A stretch of DNA of 11,606 nucleotides. Origin: Clostridiales bacterium UBA8960. GTDB taxonomy: Bacteria > Bacillota > Clostridia > Peptostreptococcales > Acidaminobacteraceae. The DNA is taken from positions 1-11,606 of the forward strand of contig DMYC01000100.1 of assembly GCA_003482695.1 (NCBI GenBank), read 5' to 3'. The notes below the pieces were generated by a model. It made no database searches. It was not told the DNA's origin and was given only the letters and a program-made list of their open reading frames with translations. Below, in pieces: positions 1 through 5,050 of this stretch. The translations under genes and the position numbers were made by a program. The number at the start of each line of letters is the position of its first letter. The first letter of the stretch is position 1.

Positions 1-125
1 GGATGGTTAGCATGGATGCAAGCCTCGCGGAACTGTATAATGATGGGTTGATTACAAAGGACGAAGCCTTGCTACATTGTATAAATTATGATACAATTAA
101 AAGATATCTAGGAGAAAATGATTAA
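1..125 (+). CDS. pilT: Type IV pilus twitching motility ATPase PilT, C-terminal end (partial)
   Basis: Only the last 40 codons and the TAA stop (123-125) are present; the reading frame is open from base 3 and the 5' part lies outside the window. The visible end begins MVSMDASLAELYNDGLITKD and finishes with KRYLGEND. The pattern MD-x-SLAxLYxxGLIT-x-(D/E)EAL, followed by a short helix and an (R/K)xxL end, is the usual C-terminus of PilT, the hexameric cytoplasmic ATPase that retracts type IV pili. The Walker A and B motifs are not visible, so the assignment rests on this tail alone; the related ATPase PilB is less likely because its C-terminus normally differs. No terminator follows before the next gene, so the two could be co-transcribed. 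Confidence 0.7.
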   Translation, partial: MVSMDASLAELYNDGLITKDEALLHCINYDTIKRYLGEND

Positions 126-180
126 CATAATACAATTGTAAAATAACACCTTATCATTAAAGTGAAAGGATGGTGTTGAA

Positions 181-984
181 ATGAAAAAATGGTTCATATC
201 GGCTTTTTCGATCGTTCTTTTAATGTTAACGCTAGGTCACTCTGTTGATTTCGCAAATACGAGCGAAGTGATAGATACGACCAATCTCGACAAAGGTATC
301 GTAGGGATCTCATATAAAACAACAGACAAGCTGAAATATAAAGTGCTTATTTCAAAGGATGATTCGCGCATTTCGTATCCCTTTACTGCAGATGGCAACG
401 CTGTCAATTTTCCACTTCAACTTGGAAATGGCACTTATAAAGTTGGCCTTCTTCGCAATGTCAGTGGAACAAAGTATGTTTATGTATCACAAAAGACCGT
501 TGTGCTCGACCTCAAAGACCCCAACATCGTTTTTCTCAACTCGGTTCAGAACATAAATTGGAACGAAGAGCTCAAGGCGATTGAGTTTGGAAAATCTTTG
601 CTGAAAACAAGCTCGACCAGCAATAGAAAACTCTCGACACTTTATGGATACATGGTGAAAAACGTCACTTATGATTACGATAAAATTCCGACTTTAACCG
701 CCGATTATATTCCAAGTGTCGAATTGACTTATGAAGAACTTAAAGGCATTTGCTATGACTACTCGGCATTATTCGCTTCTATCCAAAGAAATCACGGTAT
801 ACCGACCAAGTTGGTTAAGGGATACAGTCGCTTTGTAGAAGGGTATCATGCTTGGAATGAAATATATATAGGCGGAAAATGGGTTATAATTGACAGCACG
901 GTGGATAGCACATGGAAAGGCACAAAAGCCAGTGTGACTATGATTAAGAGCACAAAGGATTATACAAAAGTCAACGAATATTGA
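181..984 (+). CDS. Secreted transglutaminase-like domain protein
   Basis: This 267-residue protein starts at ATG 181 after an AAAGGA site (165-170). Residues 1-25 form a signal peptide: KK, a hydrophobic stretch (about 5-19), and a possible cleavage site after Ala25. The middle (about 35-115) looks like a beta-rich domain. The C-terminal half carries a transglutaminase/papain-like core: Cys191 in KGICYDYSALF, His223 in GYHAWNEIYI, and Asp238 in KWVIIDSTVD. The order and spacing match the Cys-His-Asp triad of bacterial transglutaminase-like (Pfam Transglut_core) proteins. All three residues are present, so it may be active, as a peptidase or a cross-linking/amidase enzyme; the substrate is unknown. 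It probably acts outside the membrane. It follows the pilT end by 55 bases, and the next gene starts 11 bases after its stop. A role in cell-envelope work is inference. Confidence 0.8.
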   Translation: MKKWFISAFSIVLLMLTLGHSVDFANTSEVIDTTNLDKGIVGISYKTTDKLKYKVLISKDDSRISYPFTADGNAVNFPLQLGNGTYKVGLLRNVSGTKYVYVSQKTVVLDLKDPNIVFLNSVQNINWNEELKAIEFGKSLLKTSSTSNRKLSTLYGYMVKNVTYDYDKIPTLTADYIPSVELTYEELKGICYDYSALFASIQRNHGIPTKLVKGYSRFVEGYHAWNEIYIGGKWVIIDSTVDSTWKGTKASVTMIKSTKDYTKVNEY

Positions 985-995
985 TGGAGGCTTTT

Positions 996-1538
996 ATGGT
1001 ATACGTTTTTTTTGCAGAGGGTTTTGAAGAAGTTGAAGCATTGACAGTCGTTGATGTTTTAAGACGGGCACAAATCGAGACCCTAATGGTAGGTCTTAAT
1101 AAAAGTTCAGTTACAGGTTCGCATGATATAAGTGTACAGATGGATCTGCAGCTTGAAGAAATCGAGAATCTGGATGAGGTAGAAATGTTGGTGTTGCCTG
1201 GTGGCATGCCAGGTGCTAAACATTTGGCAGAAAATGACGATTTAAAGAAGTTGTTAAACGATGCATTAGGGGCAGATCTTCATTTGGCGGCCATTTGTGC
1301 TGCACCCACTGTTTTATCAAAACACGGCCTGATTAAAGGGCGACAATTCACTTGTTATCCTGGGTTTGAAAATCAGATTGAAGATGGTGTTCATACTGAC
1401 GCCATGGTTGTTCACGATGGAAAACTGATAACCGGAAAAGGGGTTGGGGCAGCGCTTCAGTTTGCTTTAAAATTAGTGGAAATTATTAAAGGTGAGGACG
1501 TGAGTAAAGCGCTCGCGAAGTCTATGATTTGTTTATAA
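996..1538 (+). CDS. DJ-1/PfpI (ThiJ/YajL) family protein
   Basis: The protein has 180 residues from the ATG at 996, chosen because GGAGG (986-990) sits 5 bases upstream; an in-frame TTG at 981 would overlap the previous gene and leaves that ribosome site inside the gene. It has the DJ-1 superfamily layout: FFAEGFEEVEAL at 5-16 with the conserved acid Glu14, LVLPGGMPGA (66-74), and the nucleophile elbow AAICAAP with Cys101. The CYPGFE segment (120-125) and GKGVGAALQFAL (147-158) follow. This close match to DJ-1/YajL argues against a class I glutamine amidotransferase or a PfpI protease. Family members are linked to oxidative stress, glyoxal/methylglyoxal damage and protein or nucleotide quality control, but the exact reaction is disputed. 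It ends at a strong terminator and is probably co-transcribed with the transglutaminase gene. Confidence 0.9.
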   Translation: MVYVFFAEGFEEVEALTVVDVLRRAQIETLMVGLNKSSVTGSHDISVQMDLQLEEIENLDEVEMLVLPGGMPGAKHLAENDDLKKLLNDALGADLHLAAICAAPTVLSKHGLIKGRQFTCYPGFENQIEDGVHTDAMVVHDGKLITGKGVGAALQFALKLVEIIKGEDVSKALAKSMICL

Positions 1539-1546
1539 AAAAATAT

Positions 1547-1600
1547 AAGCCAGTCACGTTCAAATGTCCAGTGGACATAAGAACGGTGCTGGCTTTTTTT
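1547..1600. terminator. Nested-hairpin bidirectional intrinsic terminator
   Basis: The outer arms AAGCCAGTCACGTTC (1547-1561) and GAACGGTGCTGGCTT (1581-1595) pair over 15 positions with one G-T wobble and two mismatches. A second perfect hairpin, ATGTCC-AGT-GGACAT (1564-1578), sits inside the loop. On the + strand the stem runs into seven to eight T (1594-1600), ending the DJ-1 gene. On the - strand the stem is followed by a T-rich run (complement of 1537-1546), directly after the stop of the convergent gene. It therefore probably serves both strands. Confidence 0.88.
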
Positions 1601-1601
1601 A

Positions 1602-2453
1602 TTATCTCCAAAAGATTGAATTTGCACCGCGTCCCTTGGTGCCCTCGGATATAAAATCTTCCTTTTCTGTACTCGTTCCTACGGTGATGACAAGTTCATA
1701 ATAATTGTATATTTGACCGAGTGAAGTATCGGTAGGTCCTGATATATCAGCATATTCAGCAGCAGCTGCACCGGATAAGGCTTTTAAGTAGTATTCTGCT
1801 AGTTCTTTAGCTCTTTCGGGCGATGTGCCTGGTGCGACGATGACGGCGATTCCAAGTGTTCCACCTTGAGGAATGACGGCTGCGTCAATGGCGTCTAAGT
1901 GTTTTAACAGTTCACGAGTCGCCAAATCGATGATTTCAGATGTGATTGGGTATGATTTCGAAACGTCTTCTGTTGTTTCCCTAAAAATATTTGTTCCGCC
2001 TTCTAGAGAATCTTTTCCTTCCAAATTTACATCAAGGTTGCCAAAAGGGGTTGTGAACCTAAGGATCAGAACGGTCAAGACGACAACCACTAAAAGAAAG
2101 ATGATATGCTTTGGGCGCCATTTGAATTTTTTCTTAACTGGCTTAAGCAATTCGGGTTGCTCATCGCTCATTTTTCTAAGCAATCGCTCCTTTGTCGATT
2201 CGAAACGATCGACGATGCCGGAAACTTCTGAAGCGTTTGTGAGTTCTATGGCCTGTTCACAAATTTGAAGCGCTTCTGCATAACGATGACGCTTCTCAAG
2301 AAGCCGTATGGCACTTTCATAAGTCTTGGAAATTTTAGGGGTATAGCTTTCAAAAATTTCTAAGTAAATTTTTAAAGCAATTTCTTCGTTGATCATTTCC
2401 ATTTTTTGAGCCTTCTGTGTCAATGTGTATAATTCGTTTAAGCGTTCTGACAT
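1602..2453 (-). CDS. Uncharacterised single-pass membrane protein with helical N-terminal domain
   Basis: This 283-residue protein is not recognised as a named family. It starts at the - strand ATG (2453-2451) with GAGG (2460-2463) 6 bases upstream. Residues 1-95 are charged and helical, with a segment at 45-70 (YESAIRLLEKRHRYAEALQI) that resembles one or two TPR-like helical hairpins. A basic stretch (105-115, KPVKKKFKWRPK) precedes one transmembrane helix, about 116-132. By the positive-inside rule the N-terminus is cytoplasmic and residues 133-283 face outside. The outer part has an alpha/beta look (GTLGIAVIVAPGTSPERAKE at 198-217, then YNYYELVITVGT at 249-260), faintly like YhcN/YlaJ-type spore lipoprotein domains; that likeness is weak. 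It is transcribed alone, away from iscR, and ends at the shared terminator. A sensor or envelope role is only a guess. Confidence 0.8.
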   Translation of the reverse strand: MSERLNELYTLTQKAQKMEMINEEIALKIYLEIFESYTPKISKTYESAIRLLEKRHRYAEALQICEQAIELTNASEVSGIVDRFESTKERLLRKMSDEQPELLKPVKKKFKWRPKHIIFLLVVVVLTVLILRFTTPFGNLDVNLEGKDSLEGGTNIFRETTEDVSKSYPITSEIIDLATRELLKHLDAIDAAVIPQGGTLGIAVIVAPGTSPERAKELAEYYLKALSGAAAAEYADISGPTDTSLGQIYNYYELVITVGTSTEKEDFISEGTKGRGANSIFWR

Positions 2454-2491
2454 TGCGCACCTCGTTCTAATTGATTTATGCTATATAAACA

Positions 2492-2520
2492 GTTATCGGC
2501 ATTTACAGACAAATTGTTAA
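2492..2520 (-). promoter_or_regulatory. Candidate promoter of the - strand membrane-protein gene
   Basis: Read on the - strand, TTAACA (2520-2515) and GATAAC (2497-2492) are separated by 17 bases. They match the sigma-70 -35 and -10 consensus at 5 of 6 and 4 of 6 positions. The -35 lies inside the 20-bp palindrome. It is placed about 40 bases before the gene start. Other weak -10-like sites (TATATA) are nearby, so the exact promoter is uncertain. Confidence 0.4.
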
Positions 2521-2528
2521 CAATTTGT
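2509..2528. repeat. Perfect 20-bp palindrome, possible operator
   Basis: ACAAATTGTTAACAATTTGT is identical to its own reverse complement. It lies in the divergent region, 24 bases upstream of the iscR -35 and overlapping the likely -35 of the - strand gene. It has no spacer and no following T-run, so it is not a terminator; a binding site for a dimeric regulator is the simplest reading. The regulator is unknown. It does not look like the published IscR type 1 or 2 sites. Confidence 0.6.
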
Positions 2529-2552
2529 TTATAAGGTTTTATCTCTTTAAAG

Positions 2553-2581
2553 TTGACGGGTTTCGTAGGATATATTATAAT
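2553..2581 (+). promoter_or_regulatory. iscR operon promoter (sigma-70 type)
   Basis: TTGACG (2553-2558) and TATAAT (2576-2581) are separated by 17 bases, a near-consensus vegetative promoter. Transcription would start near 2588. A short inverted repeat, ACTGA-N4-TTAGT (2585-2598), straddles that start and could be an autoregulatory IscR site, but this is inference. Confidence 0.85.
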
Positions 2582-2629
2582 TAAACTGATTTCTTAGTAA
2601 ACAACTAGGGATTAAAGGAGTGTGTCAAA

Positions 2630-3091
2630 TTGAAACTATCAACTCGAGGCCGTTATGGCTTAAAAGCGATGTTCGATCTAGCATTAGGTTATGGCGAAGG
2701 ACCGATTTCACTTACGAGCATTGCTGAACGTCAAGCAATTTCTGTCAACTATTTAGAACAACTGATTTCACCACTAAGAAAAGCATCCCTTGTAGAAAGC
2801 GTACGAGGCGCTCAAGGTGGATATATGCTTGCGAAAAGTCCAGGCGAAATTACAGTGGGGCAGATATTAACAACGCTAGAAGGACCGCTTGCACCAACTG
2901 ATTGCGTCGTTGTAGACGGTGATGATGAGCTTTGTGACCATTCCACTTATTGTGTAACAAAAGTGATTTACGAAAAAATATATGAGAGTATAACAAGTGT
3001 CGTCAATTCCATAACGTTGCAACATATGATTGACGATTATAACAATAATCAGGAGAGTTTGATTATTACTAGCATCTGTGAATGCAAATAA
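2630..3091 (+). CDS. iscR: Rrf2-family iron-sulfur cluster regulator IscR
   Basis: The 153-residue protein starts at TTG 2630, supported by AAAGGAG (2614-2620) 9 bases upstream and by the family N-terminus MKLSTRGRYGLKAMFDLA. The N-terminal winged helix-turn-helix spans about 1-75, with the recognition region at SVNYLEQLISPLRKA (38-52) and the wing at VRGAQGGY (58-65). Cys92, Cys102 and Cys108 lie where IscR proteins carry their [2Fe-2S] ligands, though the first spacing (nine residues) is longer than in E. coli IscR (five). The presence of these cysteines argues against CymR, the sulfur regulator of the same family. A CEC near the C-terminus (150-152) adds two more cysteines. It is the first gene of an operon with iscS and iscU, consistent with feedback control of Fe-S assembly by cluster status. 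Confidence 0.93.
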   Translation: MKLSTRGRYGLKAMFDLALGYGEGPISLTSIAERQAISVNYLEQLISPLRKASLVESVRGAQGGYMLAKSPGEITVGQILTTLEGPLAPTDCVVVDGDDELCDHSTYCVTKVIYEKIYESITSVVNSITLQHMIDDYNNNQESLIITSICECK

Positions 3092-3109
3092 CGTCTGGAG
3101 GGTAAGAAG

Positions 3110-4288
3110 TTGAGGAAAGTTTATTTGGATTATTCGGCTACGACACCAGTTAAAGAAGAAGTCATCAATGAAATGCTACCGTATTTCACTGAAACTTTTG
3201 GAAACGCATCAAGCATACATGGGTTTGGACAAGCGGCTAAAAGTGCACTTGAACAAGCGCGTTCAACTGTGGCAAAAACATTGAACACAACACCAGATAC
3301 GGTCTACTTCACTGCAGGTGGTTCTGAATCTGACAATTGGGCAATTAAAGGTGTCATGTTGGCCAATAAATCAAAAGGCAATCACATCATCACTTCAAAA
3401 ATAGAGCATCATGCCATCTTGCACACATGTGAAGCACTTGAAAAAGAGGGTTATGAAGTCACATACCTCGATGTCGATGATCAAGGGCGAATTCGACTTG
3501 AGGAACTAGAAGCTGCGATTAGACCAACTACAGTGATCGTTTCGATCATGTTTATCAATAATGAAATTGGCACGATGCAACCGATTAAAGCCATATCTGA
3601 TATCGTTCATAAACATGGCGCGATTTTTCATTCCGATGCAGTTCAGGCTTATGGCAATGTGGATCTCGACGTTAATGCGCTCGGCATAGATTTGCTTAGT
3701 TTATCCAGCCACAAGATCTATGGACCTAAAGGTGTTGGTGCATTATATATAAAAAAAGGCATTCGAATCCAAAATTTGATTGAAGGTGGCGCACAAGAAA
3801 AGAAAAGACGTGCAGGCACTGAAAACATTCCAGGTATCATGGGTTTCGCCAAAGCGGCTGAAATCGCTCATGAAACATTGGAACAACACGTACTGAAGTT
3901 GACCGTCCTAAGAGATAGATTGCTGAAGGGCATTCTTGAGAATATTGATTATGTGAAACACAATGGCCACCCGACACAGAGACATCCTGGCAATGTAAAT
4001 GTCGCTTTTGAATTTATCGAGGGTGAATCGCTTCTGCTGAGTTTAAATGCAAAAGGCATAGCAGGTTCCAGTGGTTCAGCATGTACTTCAGGATCTTTAG
4101 ATCCATCACACGTCCTTTTGGCGATCGGACTGCCGCATGAAATCGCTCATGGTTCATTGAGACTCACAATTGGTGATTTCACGACTGAAGAGGATGTGGA
4201 TTATACGATTGAAGCGCTAAAAGAAGTGGTGCAAAAATTGAGAATGATGTCACCGCTTTACGATAGAATTCAGGGAGGAAAGCAATAA
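3110..4288 (+). CDS. iscS: Cysteine desulfurase IscS/NifS
   Basis: A PLP enzyme of 392 residues that converts cysteine to alanine and passes the sulfur as a persulfide to IscU and other acceptors. It starts at TTG 3110 with GGAGG (3097-3101) 8 bases upstream; the N-terminus MRKVYLDYSATTPV is typical. Visible residues are His101 (EHHAIL), Asp176 (HSDAVQA), the PLP lysine Lys202 in SSHKIYGPKG, RRAGTEN (234-239), and the sulfur-carrying Cys325 in SSGSACTSGS. That flexible-loop motif marks the group I NifS/IscS type rather than the SufS type. Length is normal. It begins 18 bases after iscR and its TAA overlaps the iscU ATG by one base, so translation is probably coupled. Sulfur supply for other thiolation pathways is possible, but no tRNA-thiolase gene is in view. 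Confidence 0.96.
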   Translation: MRKVYLDYSATTPVKEEVINEMLPYFTETFGNASSIHGFGQAAKSALEQARSTVAKTLNTTPDTVYFTAGGSESDNWAIKGVMLANKSKGNHIITSKIEHHAILHTCEALEKEGYEVTYLDVDDQGRIRLEELEAAIRPTTVIVSIMFINNEIGTMQPIKAISDIVHKHGAIFHSDAVQAYGNVDLDVNALGIDLLSLSSHKIYGPKGVGALYIKKGIRIQNLIEGGAQEKKRRAGTENIPGIMGFAKAAEIAHETLEQHVLKLTVLRDRLLKGILENIDYVKHNGHPTQRHPGNVNVAFEFIEGESLLLSLNAKGIAGSSGSACTSGSLDPSHVLLAIGLPHEIAHGSLRLTIGDFTTEEDVDYTIEALKEVVQKLRMMSPLYDRIQGGKQ

Positions 4289-4731
4289 TGTATACGGAAA
4301 TAGTAATGGATCATTTCATGAATCCTCGTAATGTGGGTGAAATAGAGAACGCAGACGGTATTGGCGAAGTGGGTAATGTCAAATGTGGCGATATCATGAG
4401 AATTTACATCAAAGTTGTAGATGAAACGATAAGCGAAATCAAGTTTAAAACATTTGGATGCGGTTCGGCGATAGCGGCTTCTTCTGTAGCCACTGAGATC
4501 ATCAAAGGTTTGACGATCGAGGAAGCGCTCAAAGTGACGAACAAGCAAGTCGTTGAGGCGCTAGGCGGATTGCCAGCAGTAAAAGTCCATTGTTCGGTGC
4601 TTGCTGAACAAGCCCTAAAAGCGGCTATATACGATTACGCAAGCAAAAATGACAAAACATATGCTGGACTTGAGGGATTTGATCCTGCAGATGATCACGA
4701 CCATCACGATGTGGTGGAAATCGAATTCTAA
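4288..4731 (+). CDS. iscU: Iron-sulfur cluster scaffold IscU/NifU N-terminal type
   Basis: The 147-residue scaffold protein on which Fe-S clusters are assembled with sulfur from IscS. It starts at ATG 4288 (TAATG overlap with iscS), with GGGAGGAA (4273-4280) upstream. The three cluster cysteines are present: Cys33 in VKCGD (with the conserved Asp35), Cys58 in FGCGSAIA, and Cys102 in the segment LPAVKVHCSVLAEQAL. The protein stops after the IscU domain; the ferredoxin and Nfu domains of full-length NifU are missing, which is usual in Clostridia. The C-terminus is an Asp/His-rich tail, DPADDHDHHD (132-141), that could hold metal loosely, though this is inference. No terminator is seen after the stop, so some transcripts may run on into the alaS leader. 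Confidence 0.94.
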   Translation: MYTEIVMDHFMNPRNVGEIENADGIGEVGNVKCGDIMRIYIKVVDETISEIKFKTFGCGSAIAASSVATEIIKGLTIEEALKVTNKQVVEALGGLPAVKVHCSVLAEQALKAAIYDYASKNDKTYAGLEGFDPADDHDHHDVVEIEF

Positions 4732-4739
4732 AAATTGCT

Positions 4740-4767
4740 TTGACCTTTAAAGAGAATATGTTAAAAT
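4740..4767 (+). promoter_or_regulatory. alaS T-box promoter
   Basis: TTGACC (4740-4745) and TAAAAT (4762-4767) are separated by 16 bases, just after iscU and just before the T-box leader. The start point would be near 4774. The -35 overlaps TGACCTT (4741-4747), which is repeated in inverted form as AAGGTCA (4781-4787) near the transcription start, with a further TGACC at 4790-4794. Confidence 0.7.
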
Positions 4768-4773
4768 GTGATA

Positions 4774-5021
4774 AGAATATAAGGTCATATGACCAAGACA
4801 AGCTATGATAAAGAGGAGTACGTCGCAAACTTAGAGAGTGTCCGTCTGGTGAAAGAGGCACAAGTGACCGAAGCAGCTTTTGAGCTCGCCATCTGAAACG
4901 AAGTAAGATGGTGCGTTTTGCAAACGTTAATATGCAGTTTAACCTTCAAAGAGATTGGATTATCCAATAAGTAGGGTGGTACCGCGATTTCGTCGTCCCT
5001 ACACGCTTTGGGGGTTTTTTT
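4774..5021 (+). promoter_or_regulatory. T-box riboswitch for tRNA-Ala controlling alaS
   Basis: The leader has the standard T-box parts. Stem I contains AGTA (4817-4820), an AGAGAG segment (4833-4838), and an apical stem GTGTC/GGCAC (4838-4842/4857-4861). The likely specifier is GCC (Ala) at 4888-4890 followed by A; a nearby GCT at 4884-4886 also reads Ala. The conserved T-box GGGTGGTACCGCG is at 4974-4986; its TGGT (4977-4980) can pair with an uncharged tRNA ending in ACCA. The antiterminator would use GTAGGG (4971-4976) with CCCTAC (4997-5002). The competing terminator uses the same CCC run. Low charging of tRNA-Ala would thus let transcription reach alaS, in line with the gene served. Confidence 0.95.
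4995..5021 (+). terminator. Regulated intrinsic terminator of the T-box
   Basis: GTCCCTA (4995-5001) pairs with TGGGGGT (5009-5015), using wobble pairs, around a seven-base loop, and is followed by a T run (5015-5021). It excludes the antiterminator, which uses 4997-5002. Confidence 0.8.
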
Positions 5022-5050
5022 GTAGAATTATTTGCGGGAGGACGATACGT

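Noticed and set aside
131..140. TACAATTGTA palindrome between pilT and the transglutaminase gene
   Set aside because: Only ten bases in an AT-rich gap, expected by chance; no matching promoter found.
981..995. TTG at 981 as start of the DJ-1 gene
   Set aside because: It overlaps the previous stop, has no ribosome site of its own, and the family N-terminus begins at the ATG at 996.
4955..5050. A 32-codon N-terminal extension of alaS from an in-frame ATG at 4955
   Set aside because: It would translate the T-box antiterminator and terminator, has no family match, and a good ribosome site precedes the ATG at 5051, giving the normal length.
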